The notes beneath the pieces are model-generated. The model ran no database searches. It had not been told where the DNA came from and saw only the letters and a program-made list of their open reading frames with translations. A program made the position numbers and the translations under genes. 64,000 nucleotides of DNA from Lysobacterales bacterium. Its GTDB lineage: Bacteria > Pseudomonadota > Gammaproteobacteria > Xanthomonadales > SZUA-5. Location of the stretch: positions 1 through 64,000 of the forward strand of contig JALHRS010000014.1 of NCBI GenBank assembly GCA_022841325.1. Reading direction: 5' to 3'. Positions 1 through 8,560 of the stretch are shown piece after piece. Position 1 is the first letter of the stretch. Each line of letters begins with the position of its first letter.

Positions 1-18
1 CGTGTGCTCTTCCGATCT
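1..18. other. Sequencing adapter remnant at contig edge
   Basis: The window opens with CGTGTGCTCTTCCGATCT, which is the 3' end of the standard Illumina TruSeq index-read adapter. It is fused directly to coding sequence of the L,D-transpeptidase gene. These bases are therefore not genomic, and any start codon placed inside them is an artefact. They mark this position as the end of an assembled contig. Confidence 0.93.
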
Positions 19-384
19 GTAGATGCTGATGATCGGGTGATCGCGCAGTTTCCGGCGACCACCGGCAGCAGCCATGATCCGCTGCCGATCGGCGACTGGA
101 AGATCAAGGGAGTCGCCCGCAATCCGGTGTTCCACTACGACCCGGAGCTGTTCTGGGATGCCAATCCCGACCATGCCAAGGCCGTTCTGCCGGCTGGCCC
201 GAACAACCCGGTCGGCGTCGCCTGGATCGACTTGTCCAAGGAGCACTACGGCATCCACGGCACGCCGGAACCGGCAACGATCGGCAAGACCGAATCGCAT
301 GGCTGCATCCGCCTGACCAACTGGGATGCCATACGCCTGGCTGGCGCAGTCTATCCGGGCATGCCCGCCACGCTGCGCGACTGA
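19..384 (+). CDS. L,D-transpeptidase (YkuD domain), 5'-truncated
   Basis: This is the C-terminal 121 residues of a YkuD-family L,D-transpeptidase, a periplasmic enzyme that forms 3-3 peptidoglycan cross-links or attaches proteins to peptidoglycan. The catalytic region is intact: a GIHGTPEP stretch is followed by SHGCIRLTNWDA, which holds the family's His and nucleophilic Cys. The N-terminal half is missing because the contig begins in adapter sequence, so signal peptide and any LysM domain cannot be judged. The next gene, an M23 peptidase, starts 14 bases downstream and also acts on peptidoglycan, suggesting co-transcription. The family call is firm; the exact subtype is unknown. Confidence 0.9.
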   Translation, partial: VDADDRVIAQFPATTGSSHDPLPIGDWKIKGVARNPVFHYDPELFWDANPDHAKAVLPAGPNNPVGVAWIDLSKEHYGIHGTPEPATIGKTESHGCIRLTNWDAIRLAGAVYPGMPATLRD

Positions 385-398
385 GATCAGTCCAACCC

Positions 399-1160
399 AT
401 GAAGAAGCCGCTGATCACTTTTGCCCTGGGTGCGGTGTTTGGCGCTGTCGCCTGGTGGCAACTGGCGCCGAGATTGACCGAGCTGGATCTGCTCGGCCAG
501 GCCCGGCAGATGCTGGCACCGTCGGCCGCACCGGCGCTGCGCGATTCCGGGCGCGTCGTGCCGGGCGCTGAATTGCCGATGGCCGAGGACTACCCGACCT
601 CTGCCCCGGTGATGCCGGAAGAAGACCCGCCTTTGCCAACACCAGCTCTGGAAGTCATTCAGGCTGCCCCTGCGCTGCCGCCATCCGCGCCCTTCGTCAC
701 CGAGATGCCGGCACTGGTGCGGCCGCCGTCGACCCTGCTGACCATGCCGGTGATGGGCGTCACCGTGGCCGATCTGCACGATCAGTTCGCCGATGCCCGC
801 GGCGACGGCCGTGGGCACGAGGCCATCGACATACTGGCGCCCCTGGGCACGCCGGTTCTGGCTGTCGCCGCCGGTCGCGTGGAAAAGCTGTTTGACAGCG
901 AGCGCGGCGGGCTCACCGTCTATCAATTCGATGTCGACGACAAGCTTGCCTATTACTACGCCCACCTCGACCACTACGCCGCTGGCCTCAGCGAAGGCCA
1001 GCAACTCGCCCGCGGCGAGGTCATCGGCTATGTCGGCTCCAGCGGCAACGCCGATGCCCTGGCACCGCACCTGCACTTTGCCGTGTTCGTGCTGGGTCCG
1101 GAAAAGCACTGGTGGCAGGGCACGCCGATCAATCCCTATCCCTTGCTGGGCGGGGATTGA
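399..1160 (+). CDS. M23-family metallopeptidase, membrane-anchored
   Basis: The 253-residue protein has an N-terminal hydrophobic segment (about residues 4-22), a Pro/Ala-rich linker to about residue 120, and a C-terminal LytM/M23 domain. The zinc-binding signature is present as HEAID and HLHF, with the typical GSSGNA turn before the second. M23 enzymes cut the peptide bridges of peptidoglycan in the periplasm; some family members lack catalysis and activate amidases, but here the metal ligands look intact. It follows the truncated L,D-transpeptidase by 14 bases and probably belongs to the same transcription unit. The ATG at 399 was chosen because it directly precedes the membrane anchor. Confidence 0.9.
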   Translation: MKKPLITFALGAVFGAVAWWQLAPRLTELDLLGQARQMLAPSAAPALRDSGRVVPGAELPMAEDYPTSAPVMPEEDPPLPTPALEVIQAAPALPPSAPFVTEMPALVRPPSTLLTMPVMGVTVADLHDQFADARGDGRGHEAIDILAPLGTPVLAVAAGRVEKLFDSERGGLTVYQFDVDDKLAYYYAHLDHYAAGLSEGQQLARGEVIGYVGSSGNADALAPHLHFAVFVLGPEKHWWQGTPINPYPLLGGD

Positions 1161-1177
1161 GTGGCGGGCCCCTTGTC

Positions 1178-1290
1178 CACGCACCCATATCGTGAACCCT
1201 TGATGCGTCATTGCGAGGAACGCAGTGACGAAGCAATCCAGGGACGTGCGGCAGTGCATCTGGATTGCTTCGCTTCGCTCGCTATGACGC
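1178..1290. repeat. CATTGCGAGG-type inverted repeat (R1, copy 1)
   Basis: A GCGTCATTGCGAGGAACGCA arm is answered by a CTTCGCTCGCTATGACGC arm, with AAGCAATCCAG / CTGGATTGCTTC forming the inner stem. Related copies lie near 7243-7383, 38342-38478 and 44643-44740, so this is a dispersed family. The rest of the 1161-1466 gap shows no gene. Confidence 0.8.
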
Positions 1291-1466
1291 CGGTACAAGG
1301 CGGGCGCGCAGTCGTAGCCTGCAAGTGCGCGAAGCGCTCTGCCGGGCTCAGGCGAAAAGCGCCTGGGTGCGCTGCCGTACCGACCGCCAGCCCCTGCCTG
1401 ACTAGCCTGAAACCGTAAACTCGCGCTGTTCGCTCGAGTCCTGCTTCGCAGCCATCAGGAACCCCC

Positions 1467-1643
1467 ATGCGCAACTCCGGCAAAGCCCCCACGATGATCG
1501 TCTGGATCATCTCGCTCGTGCTCTACATCGTCGCCCTCGCCGCCTATTTCGGCGTCGTCAGGATCGACGGTCAAATTGCGGCAGCCGCCTGGATCATTGG
1601 CCTGGGATTGCTGCTGCTGGGCTGTCGCGTGCGCGGGCTCTGA
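1467..1643 (+). CDS. Small membrane protein, 58 aa
   Basis: This short reading frame encodes 58 residues with two hydrophobic segments (about residues 10-30 and 37-52) separated by a short GVVRIDGQ turn. That is the layout of a small two-span inner-membrane protein. An AGGAA sequence sits six bases before the ATG. I do not recognise a family. It lies alone between two repeat clusters and upstream of glnS on the same strand. Support is the clean hydrophobic pattern and ribosome binding site; a spurious frame in GC-rich DNA cannot be excluded. Confidence 0.5.
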   Translation: MRNSGKAPTMIVWIISLVLYIVALAAYFGVVRIDGQIAAAAWIIGLGLLLLGCRVRGL

Positions 1644-1682
1644 TCGAACCCACACGGCGCTGCGCGTTAAGGCCAACCGGCG

Positions 1683-1862
1683 CTGTTGCAGGTCCAGACG
1701 GGTCTGGACGCCTCTGGCCCGGCGATCGAGGTTGGAGCAGGAGCGGTCGCGGACGAAGTCCAATCCCACAGTTGCTGCATCCGGTGGGAGCGGGCTCTGC
1801 CCGCGATCAAACTGGCCGATTGCAGCAAGAGCTATCGCGGACGAAGTCCGCTCCCACAGGGA
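1683..1862. repeat. Cluster of REP-like hairpins before glnS
   Basis: Three hairpin units are packed here. A GGTCCAGACGGGTCTGGACG stem lies near 1690-1709. A degenerate GGAGCGG...GTCCAATCCCAC unit follows near 1734-1774. A full REP pair, GGTGGGAGCGGGCTCTGCCCGCGA facing TCGCGGACGAAGTCCGCTCCCAC, spans about 1782-1860. The pair resembles REPIN-type dimers of Pseudomonas and Xanthomonas. The same unit recurs at 3783, 14859 and 49428. Confidence 0.75.
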
Positions 1863-1918
1863 CTGCGCTCCCACCGGGACTGATAGAATCGCCGGCTTTG
1901 CTCTCGCGCCTACCCGCC

Positions 1919-3646
1919 ATGACTCCGGAAACACCCGTCGCCAACCACTTCATCCGCACGTTGATCCGCGAAGACCGCGCCGCTGGCCGGCATGGTGGTC
2001 AGGTGGTCACGCGCTTTCCGCCGGAGCCCAATGGCTATCTGCATCTGGGGCACGCCAAGAGCATCTGCCTGAATTTCGGCATGGCGGGCGAGAACGGCGG
2101 GCAGTGCAATCTGCGTTTCGATGACACCAATCCGACCAAGGAAGACATCGAGTACGTCGAAGCGATCAAGGCCGATGTGCGATGGCTGGGCTTCGAGTGG
2201 GCGGCGCTGCGGCACGCCTCGGACTATTTCGAGGTGTTCTATCTCTGCGGCGAGAAGCTGATCCGCAAGGGCCTGGCCTATGTCTGCGATCTCAGCGCCG
2301 AGCAAGTGCGGGAATATCGCGGCACGCTGACCCAGCCCGGCCGCAACAGCCCGTGGCGCGATCGCAGTGTCGAGGAAAATCTGGAACTGTTCCGGCGCAT
2401 GCGGGCGGGCGAGTTCGCCGACGGCTCGCGCACGCTGCGCGCCAGGATCGACATGCGCTCGCCGAACATCAATCTGCGCGATCCGGCCCTGTATCGCATT
2501 CGCAAGGTGCCCCATCAGAACACCGGCGATGCCTGGTGCATCTATCCGATGTACGACTACGCCCACTGCATTTCCGATGCGGTTGAAGGCATCACCCACT
2601 CGCTGTGCACGCTGGAATTCGAGGATCACCGACCGCTGTATGACTGGTGTCTGGATCAGCTGGATGTGATGGGCGATGCCAGCCTGACCGAACCGCTGCG
2701 CGCGCAGGGCCTGGACATGCAGGCTTCCCGCCCGCGCCAGACCGAGTTTGCGCGCGGCAATCTCGATTACACGGTGATGAGCAAGCGCAAGCTGATCTCG
2801 CTGGTGCAGGAAGGCATGGTCGACGGCTGGGACGACCCGCGCATGCCGACGCTGATCGGCGCCCGTCGTCGTGGATTCCCGGCGGCTGCCATCCGCGCCT
2901 TCTGGGAGCGCATGGGCTACAGCAAGCAGGTCGCCACCATCGAATTCAGCGTGCTGGAAGGCGTGGTCCGCGAGGAACTGGATGGCAGCGCGGCGCGGCG
3001 CATGGCCGTTCTGGATCCGATCAAGCTGGTGCTGAGCAATCTGCCGGAATCCCACGAGGAACTGCTGAACTTCGCCAATCATCCCAAGAACGAGGATTTT
3101 GGCAGCCGCCAGGTGCCGTTTTCGCGCGAGTTGTGGATCGAGCGCGACGATTTCATGGAAGTGCCGGCCAAGGGCTTCCATCGTCTGGTGCCGGGCGGCG
3201 AAGTGCGCCTGCGTGGCGCCGGCATCGTCCGCTGCGACGAGGTCATCAAGGATGCCGATGGCCGGATCGTCGAATTGCGCGGCAGCCTCGATCTGGAATC
3301 ACGCCCCGGCATGCCGGGCGCCGATCGCAAGATCAAGGGCACGATTCACTGGGTCAGCGCCGGCCACGCCCTCGCTGCCGAAGTGCGCCTGTACGACCGC
3401 CTGTTCGACGTGCCCGATCCGGATGACGACACCGATGGCAAGACCTACCGGGATCATCTGAATCCCGATTCCAAACGCGTGGTGCAGGCCTGGCTGGAAC
3501 CGTCGCTGGCGGGCACCGAGCCCGAGCAGCGTTTCCAGTTCGAGCGCCTGGGCTTCTTCGTGGCCGACCGCCGCGACCACAGCGCCGGGCATCCGGTCTT
3601 CAACCGCATCGTGACCCTGCGCGATTCCTACGCCAGGGGGCGGTGA
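1919..3646 (+). CDS. glnS: Glutaminyl-tRNA synthetase
   Basis: The 575-residue class I synthetase charges tRNA-Gln with glutamine in the cytoplasm. The N-terminal catalytic domain has the PPEPNGYLHLGH motif (HIGH signature at residues 42-45), followed by the FDDTNPTKED motif typical of GlnRS. The KMSKS equivalent is VMSKRKL near residue 286. The C-terminal beta-barrel anticodon-binding part is complete (FERLGFFVAD near the end). Length is slightly more than the E. coli enzyme (554 aa), mainly at the N terminus. The frame is open further upstream through a repeat cluster, but the ATG at 1919 matches the normal family start. Confidence 0.97.
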   Translation: MTPETPVANHFIRTLIREDRAAGRHGGQVVTRFPPEPNGYLHLGHAKSICLNFGMAGENGGQCNLRFDDTNPTKEDIEYVEAIKADVRWLGFEWAALRHASDYFEVFYLCGEKLIRKGLAYVCDLSAEQVREYRGTLTQPGRNSPWRDRSVEENLELFRRMRAGEFADGSRTLRARIDMRSPNINLRDPALYRIRKVPHQNTGDAWCIYPMYDYAHCISDAVEGITHSLCTLEFEDHRPLYDWCLDQLDVMGDASLTEPLRAQGLDMQASRPRQTEFARGNLDYTVMSKRKLISLVQEGMVDGWDDPRMPTLIGARRRGFPAAAIRAFWERMGYSKQVATIEFSVLEGVVREELDGSAARRMAVLDPIKLVLSNLPESHEELLNFANHPKNEDFGSRQVPFSRELWIERDDFMEVPAKGFHRLVPGGEVRLRGAGIVRCDEVIKDADGRIVELRGSLDLESRPGMPGADRKIKGTIHWVSAGHALAAEVRLYDRLFDVPDPDDDTDGKTYRDHLNPDSKRVVQAWLEPSLAGTEPEQRFQFERLGFFVADRRDHSAGHPVFNRIVTLRDSYARGR

Positions 3647-3650
3647 AGCG

Positions 3651-3964
3651 GGTTGTTGGTTGTTGCTTGTTGGTTGTCGGTTGTTGGTTGGCGGTTGGCG
3701 GTTGGTGGCAATAGCCGTTTCACGCGGAGACGCGGAGATCGCGGAGTAGAGCCAGGTCTCTGGATGCAACCCGATCTGAGACTGTGGGAGCGGCTTCAGC
3801 CGCGATGGCTTTGTTGACGCGAATCCGCAACGTACCCCTGGGAGCAGCGTCCAGACAAGTCTGGACCCACAGGAGCCGGCACCTTTCACCTTCCACCGTT
3901 CACGTTTAACCTCCCCCTCATTCCGGCATCAACACCGACAACCGACAACCGACAACCGACAACC
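3651..3964. repeat. Heptamer-bounded cassette (GGTTGTT / ACAACCG)
   Basis: The gap between glnS and the deaminase gene is framed by two inverted heptamer arrays. The left one (3651-3708) is built from GGTTGTT-like units and the right one (3935-3964) from ACAACCG units. Between them are a CGCGGAGACGCGGAGATC segment, a REP half (GTGGGAGCGGCTTCAGCCGC, 3784-3803) and a half hairpin of the GTCCAGAC family (3848-3870). No gene is apparent. The right array ends only three bases before the next start codon. Confidence 0.8.
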
Positions 3965-3967
3965 AAG

Positions 3968-4531
3968 ATGATCCTCCCCGTCCAGATCCACCTCACCCTG
4001 CCTGCCTGGACCCAGCATGTGGTCGACATGGGCCGGCTCTATCCCACCGACGAAGAGCAGGTGCTGCTCGCGATCGAGTTGTCGCGGATGAACGTGGAGC
4101 AGAACAGCGGCGGACCCTTCGGCGCGGCGGTGTTCACGGCTGAGGGCAGGCTGATCAGCATCGGGGTCAATCGGGTGATCCAGCAGAGTTGCTCGGCCGC
4201 CCATGCCGAGCTGATGGCCTACATGACCGCGCAACAACGCCTGCAGCAATTCCGGCTCAATGCCAACGGCGAGAAGATCACGCTGGCTACCAGCGCCCAA
4301 CCCTGCTGCCAGTGTTACGGGGCCACGGTGTGGGCGGGCATCGATCGCTTGCTGATCGGCGCACGCTCGGAAGACGTCGAAAGCCTGACCGGCTTCGATG
4401 AAGGCCCGCTGCCCGCCGACTGGGTGGGCGAACTGAATCGCCGCGGCATCGAAGTCCGGCAGGATATCTGCCGTGAGGCTGCCCGCTCGGCGCTGGCGCG
4501 CTATCGCGAGCTGGAAGGTCAGGTTTACTAG
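3968..4531 (+). CDS. Nucleoside/guanine deaminase-like zinc enzyme
   Basis: This 187-residue protein belongs to the cytidine/deoxycytidylate deaminase superfamily. The zinc site is visible as AAHAELMA (His and catalytic Glu) and QPCCQCYGA (two Cys ligands, PCxxC), and GGPFGAAV lies upstream as in guanine deaminases and TadA-like enzymes. It probably deaminates a nucleobase or nucleoside in the cytoplasm, but the substrate cannot be read from the sequence. The C-terminal 70 residues extend past the core and include [10 protein letters not shown]. The gene is monocistronic-looking, preceded immediately by an ACAACCG heptamer array that replaces any recognisable ribosome binding site. Confidence 0.82.
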   Translation: MILPVQIHLTLPAWTQHVVDMGRLYPTDEEQVLLAIELSRMNVEQNSGGPFGAAVFTAEGRLISIGVNRVIQQSCSAAHAELMAYMTAQQRLQQFRLNANGEKITLATSAQPCCQCYGATVWAGIDRLLIGARSEDVESLTGFDEGPLPADWVGELNRRGIEVRQDICREAARSALARYRELEGQVY

Positions 4532-4652
4532 CCGGCACCGGCCATACGCCACCGAATGTCGGAGATCATGGCACGATCGCCGACGATCGTGTCTGGACAG
4601 TAGCCGCGCGCACCCGCAGACTACGCGACCTTCACCGACTGCAACTCAGTGC

Positions 4653-5090
4653 ATGGCGCGCATACTGCTGCTCAACGGCCCCAATCTCAACCTGCTCGGC
4701 AGCCGCGAGCCTGAGGTCTATGGGCGCACGACACTGGCCGAGATCGAAGCCGAGCTGACCGCACGCGCCGCCGATGCCGGTCACGAGCTGAGTTGCCTGC
4801 AGAGCAACGCCGAACACCTGCTGATCGAGCGCATCCACGCCGCACGCGCAGACGGCATCCGCTTCATCGTCATCAATCCGGGCGCTTTCACGCACACCAG
4901 CATCGCCCTGCGCGATGCCCTGACCGGCGTCGGCATTCCCTTCATCGAAGTGCACCTCAGCAATGTGCACGCGCGCGAGGAATTTCGTCAGCGCTCCTAT
5001 CTATCCGACGTCGCCGTGGGTGTGATCACCGGCCTCGGCGTCGACAGTTATCGCCTCGGACTGGACGCGGCCATCCGCCGCATCAGCTGA
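4653..5090 (+). CDS. aroQ: Type II 3-dehydroquinate dehydratase
   Basis: The 145-residue enzyme dehydrates 3-dehydroquinate to 3-dehydroshikimate, the third step of the shikimate pathway. The N-terminal [12 protein letters not shown] motif, the catalytic Tyr in [18 protein letters not shown] and the catalytic His in [14 protein letters not shown] are all present. Length matches the dodecameric type II family. The frame is open farther upstream, but the ATG at 4653 gives the canonical start. It lies 43 bases before accB on the same strand, the gene order seen in many gammaproteobacteria. Confidence 0.97.
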   Translation: MARILLLNGPNLNLLGSREPEVYGRTTLAEIEAELTARAADAGHELSCLQSNAEHLLIERIHAARADGIRFIVINPGAFTHTSIALRDALTGVGIPFIEVHLSNVHAREEFRQRSYLSDVAVGVITGLGVDSYRLGLDAAIRRIS

Positions 5091-5133
5091 GCCACTTTTA
5101 GCCAACGACAGCACGACTTCTGGGAGTCCGGCC

Positions 5134-5622
5134 ATGGCCATGGATATTCGCAAGATCAAGAAACTGATTGAGTTGCTGGAAGAGTCAAATCTGGCCGAAC
5201 TCGAAATCCGCGAGGGCGAGGAAACGGTGCGCCTGAGCCGCTGGCCCAAGAATCTGCCGATGATCAGCGCCGCCCCGCAGATGGCGCCGATCCAGATGGT
5301 CTCCGATGCCCAGCAGCCGGCCCAGTCTTCCGCGCCATCGATCCCGGGCGCCGCCCATCAGGCGAAGCCGGCGGAGCCGGTACACGACGGTCAGGTGGTG
5401 CGCTCACCGATGGTCGGCACCTACTACGCCGCCGCCTCGCCCGGCGCCGCCCCGTTCCTGAAGATCGGCCAGCAGGTCAAGGTCGGCGACACCCTCGGCA
5501 TCATCGAAGCCATGAAGATGTTCAACCCGATCGAAAGCGAGGTCAGCGGTACCGTGGTCAAGATCCTGGTCGAAAACGGCCAGCCGGTGGAGTTCGACGA
5601 GCCGCTGGTGGTGATTCAGTGA
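5134..5622 (+). CDS. accB: Acetyl-CoA carboxylase biotin carboxyl carrier protein
   Basis: The 162-residue protein carries biotin between the carboxylase and transferase parts of acetyl-CoA carboxylase, the first step of fatty acid synthesis. The N-terminal [15 protein letters not shown] helix is typical, a Pro/Ala/Gln-rich linker follows (about residues 45-82), and the C-terminal biotinyl domain contains EAMKMF with the biotinylated Lys at 128. It should be co-transcribed with accC, but the gap between them holds a 105-bp palindromic heptamer cassette. The ATG at 5134 could alternatively be replaced by the one two codons later. Confidence 0.97.
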   Translation: MAMDIRKIKKLIELLEESNLAELEIREGEETVRLSRWPKNLPMISAAPQMAPIQMVSDAQQPAQSSAPSIPGAAHQAKPAEPVHDGQVVRSPMVGTYYAAASPGAAPFLKIGQQVKVGDTLGIIEAMKMFNPIESEVSGTVVKILVENGQPVEFDEPLVVIQ

Positions 5623-5640
5623 TGTCAGCATTGTTCGGGA

Positions 5641-5745
5641 CGCGGGACCCGGGACCCGGGACCCGGTACAAGACAGCGCTCCGCAATGCGGTAGCTTCTG
5701 ACTCTCCCGGGTCCCGGGTCCCGGGTCCCAGGTCCCGGCTCCCAA
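5641..5745. repeat. Inverted heptamer arrays between accB and accC
   Basis: Three GGGACCC units (5641-5667) face four CGGGTCC-like units (5705-5745) across about 37 bases. The arms are complementary, so a transcript would form a very GC-rich stem inside the accB-accC operon. The central spacer contains its own small CGCTCCGCAATGCGG hairpin. Confidence 0.85.
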
Positions 5746-5775
5746 GGTCACAAAGGTCCCGACGAGGCAACCCCC

Positions 5776-7125
5776 ATGCTTGAAAAAATCGTCATCGCCA
5801 ACCGTGGCGAGATTGCGCTGCGGGTGCTGCGCGCCTGTCAGGCGCTGGGTATCAAGACCGTGGCGGTGCATTCGACGGTCGACCGCAATCTGAAGCATGT
5901 GGCCATGGCCGATGAATCGGTCTGTATCGGCCCGCCGGCGCCCAAGGACAGCTATCTCAATATTCCGGCGCTGATCGCCGCGGCCGAAGTCACCGATGCC
6001 CAGGGCATTCACCCGGGCTATGGCTTTCTGTCCGAGAACGCCGATTTTGCCGAGCGCGTGGAGGAGTCGGGCTTCGTCTTCATCGGGCCGCGGCCGGAGA
6101 CCATTCGCCTGATGGGCGACAAGGTGTCGGCGATCACCGCCATGAAGGAAGCCGGCGTACCCTGCGTGCCGGGTTCGGGCGCGCCGCTGACCGACGATGC
6201 TGCCGCGAACGCCCGTATCGCCAAGGAAATCGGCTATCCGGTGATCATCAAGGCTTCCGGTGGCGGCGGTGGACGCGGCATGCGCGTGGTTCACACCGAG
6301 ATGGCGCTGCTGAATGCGGTGGCGATGACCCGCAGCGAAGCCAAGTCGGCTTTCAGCAACGACCAGGTGTACCTGGAGAAATTCCTCGAGAATCCGCGCC
6401 ACATCGAAATCCAGGTACTGGCCGACGGTCAGGGCAATGCCATCCATCTCGGTGAGCGCGACTGCTCGATGCAGCGCCGCCATCAGAAGGTGATCGAGGA
6501 AGCGCCGGCGCCCGGCATTTCCGAAAAGCAACGGGCCGAGATCGGCGCCGTCTGTGTCGAGGCCTGCAAGCGCATTGATTACCGCGGCGCCGGCACCTTC
6601 GAGTTTCTGTACGAGCGCGGCAAGTTCTATTTCATCGAGATGAACACCCGCATCCAGGTCGAGCATCCGGTCACCGAGATGGTCACCGGCGTCGATCTGG
6701 TCACCGAGCAGATCCGCATCGCTTCGGGCGAGAAGCTGCGCTACCAGCAGTCGGACATCGTCATGCGCGGCCATGCCATCGAGTGCCGCATCAATGCCGA
6801 GGACCCGAACACCTTCATGCCTTCGCCCGGTACGGTCACCCGCTACCACCCGCCCGGCGGTCCCGGCATCCGCATGGAAACGCATCTGTACGACGGCTAC
6901 CGCATTCCGCCGAACTACGATGCCATGATCGCCAAGCTGATCGCCCACGGCCCCGACCGCGCCACCGCCATCGCCCGCATGCGCGTAGCCTTGAGCGAAC
7001 TGGTCATCGACGGCATCAAGAGCAACATCCCGCTGCAGCAATCGAACATGATCGACCAGATGTTCCAGGTCGGTGGCTTCAATATCCACTATCTGGAGCG
7101 CAGGCTGGCGGAGGCGCGCAAGTAA
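5776..7125 (+). CDS. accC: Biotin carboxylase subunit of acetyl-CoA carboxylase
   Basis: The 449-residue ATP-grasp enzyme carboxylates the biotin on AccB using ATP and bicarbonate. The N-terminal fold starts [16 protein letters not shown]. The ATP-binding glycine-rich loop reads [23 protein letters not shown] follows, and the catalytic [14 protein letters not shown] segment is complete. Length equals the E. coli protein (449 aa). A ribosome binding region (GAGGCAAC) precedes the ATG. It is downstream of accB with a heptamer cassette in between, and a second, longer cassette separates it from prmA. Confidence 0.98.
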   Translation: MLEKIVIANRGEIALRVLRACQALGIKTVAVHSTVDRNLKHVAMADESVCIGPPAPKDSYLNIPALIAAAEVTDAQGIHPGYGFLSENADFAERVEESGFVFIGPRPETIRLMGDKVSAITAMKEAGVPCVPGSGAPLTDDAAANARIAKEIGYPVIIKASGGGGGRGMRVVHTEMALLNAVAMTRSEAKSAFSNDQVYLEKFLENPRHIEIQVLADGQGNAIHLGERDCSMQRRHQKVIEEAPAPGISEKQRAEIGAVCVEACKRIDYRGAGTFEFLYERGKFYFIEMNTRIQVEHPVTEMVTGVDLVTEQIRIASGEKLRYQQSDIVMRGHAIECRINAEDPNTFMPSPGTVTRYHPPGGPGIRMETHLYDGYRIPPNYDAMIAKLIAHGPDRATAIARMRVALSELVIDGIKSNIPLQQSNMIDQMFQVGGFNIHYLERRLAEARK

Positions 7126-7135
7126 GCCTGGAGCG

Positions 7136-7669
7136 GGAAAAAGGGAGACGGAAAATGGAAAAGGGTGGAAGCCAGCAACAGTCGCTCGGCGCGGCTTCCG
7201 GCTAGTGTAGATTCCTCCACTGGACGGCTCCGCTACGCCTTGCATGAACTCGTATCGCAAGTTGTTGATGCGTCATTGCGAGGAGCGCAGTGACGAAGCA
7301 ATCCAGTGCTTCAGCGGCTGCGTGTCTGGATTGCTTCCCCCGGATCAAGTCCGGGGTCGCAATGACGCCGGGGGTTCATGGCCCGTGCTCAGCGTCGGGT
7401 CGATACGGGTGGCTCTCCATGAACCCGTGTCGTAACGTTCTGATTTGTGTTCGTTGATGTAGGTTGGGCTAAGCGCAGCGTGCCCAACAGTAGACGCTGG
7501 TGTTGGGCACGCTGCGCTTAGCCCAACCTACAGTACAGGGCCCGCGGGCGCATCGGGCCGATACAGGTGGCTCGCATCCGGGAATCGTGCCCTGCAGTTG
7601 CTCTTCCTTTTTCCGTTTTCCTTTTTCCTTTTTCCGTTTTCCTTTTTCCAAACCCTTTTCCTTTTTCCT
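7136..7669. repeat. Heptamer-bounded cassette (GGAAAAA / TTTTTCC)
   Basis: The accC-prmA gap is framed by inverted heptamer arrays. The left one (7136-7170) reads GGAAAAA, GGGAGAC, GGAAAAT, GGAAAAG, GGTGGAA; the right one (7605-7669) is built of CTTTTTC and CGTTTTC units. Enclosed are an R1 element (7243-7383, CATGAACTCG...CATTGCGAGGAGCGCAG with the answering GCAATGACGCC and TTCATGG ends) and a near-perfect hairpin (7459-7531) with GTAGGTTGGGC / GCCCAACCTAC ends. No gene is seen in the 550 bases. Confidence 0.82.
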
Positions 7670-7678
7670 GCTTACGAC

Positions 7679-8560
7679 ATGCCCTGGCTAGAACTGCATC
7701 TGCGACTTGAATCTTCCGACCACGCCGGCGTGGAAGCGGCTCTGGATGCGGCTGGCGCGCTGGCGCAGACGCTGACCGATGCCGAGGACAATCCGGTGCT
7801 GGAGCCGGCGCCGGGGGAGACGCCGCTATGGCCGCAGCTGCAGTTGCAGGCGCTGTTTCCGGTGGAGCGTGATCCGCTGGAACTGCTGGTGGCGCTGGAT
7901 GGACAGCTGCCGGAGAACGTCATGCGCAGTGCGCGCTTTGCGCGCCTGGATGATCGCGACTGGACCCGGGCCTGGATGGACCATTACCAGCCCATGCCCT
8001 TCGGCAAACGCTTGTGGATCTATCCGACCACCATCGAGCCGCCGGCCGATGACGATCTGGTGATCGTGCGCCTGGATCCTGGCCTCGCTTTCGGTACCGG
8101 CACCCATCCAACCACGGCGCTGTGCCTGGAATGGCTGGATGGCCTCAGCTGGCAGGGTGAGTCCCTGTTCGACTACGGCTGCGGTTCGGGGGTACTGGCC
8201 GTGGCGGCGTTGCGGCTGGGTGCGGGGCATGCCTTTGGCCTGGACAATGACCCGCAGGCGCTGGTGGCCTCGCACGAGAATGCCCAGCGCAATCAGGTGC
8301 TGAAGCAGCTGACGCTGCTTTCGCCCAAGCACGCGCTGCCGCCGGCCTGTAACCGGCTGGTGGCCAACATTCTGCTGAATCCGCTGCTGGAACTGGCCGA
8401 GCGCATCGCCGGCACCGTCAAGTCCGGCGGCGCCGCGGCCTTCTCCGGCATGCTGAAAGGTCAGGAGATCGAGTTCATCGCCCGCTATCGCGAGTATTTC
8501 GACCAGTTCGAGGTCGCCCAGCGCGAAGACTGGATAAGGGTCACCGCGGTTCGACGCTGA
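7679..8560 (+). CDS. prmA: Ribosomal protein L11 methyltransferase
   Basis: The 293-residue SAM-dependent enzyme methylates ribosomal protein L11. The start MPWLELHLRL is typical of PrmA. The family FGTGTHPTT motif precedes the SAM loop DYGCGSGVLA, and the catalytic-site ANILLNPLLEL follows in the C-terminal half. Length equals E. coli PrmA (293 aa). No Shine-Dalgarno sequence is visible: the 65 bases before the ATG are a pyrimidine heptamer array ending 9 bases upstream. The frame stays open into that array from a TTG at 7598, which would add a Phe/Leu-rich 27-residue leader; the ATG is preferred. Confidence 0.96.
   Translation: MPWLELHLRLESSDHAGVEAALDAAGALAQTLTDAEDNPVLEPAPGETPLWPQLQLQALFPVERDPLELLVALDGQLPENVMRSARFARLDDRDWTRAWMDHYQPMPFGKRLWIYPTTIEPPADDDLVIVRLDPGLAFGTGTHPTTALCLEWLDGLSWQGESLFDYGCGSGVLAVAALRLGAGHAFGLDNDPQALVASHENAQRNQVLKQLTLLSPKHALPPACNRLVANILLNPLLELAERIAGTVKSGGAAAFSGMLKGQEIEFIARYREYFDQFEVAQREDWIRVTAVRR

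Noticed and set aside
5404-7260. Long open frame on the minus strand opposite accC
   Set aside because: It mirrors the accC codons in GC-rich DNA. The product is His/Arg/Gly-rich without any domain, while accC on the plus strand is unmistakable. The same applies to long antisense frames at 1910-3181, 27783-29183, 32377-35283 and 39692-41737.
7598-7678. N-terminal Phe/Leu-rich extension of PrmA as a signal peptide
   Set aside because: It is the translation of TTTTTCC heptamers from a TTG without a ribosome binding site, and PrmA is a cytoplasmic enzyme that normally starts MPWxEL.
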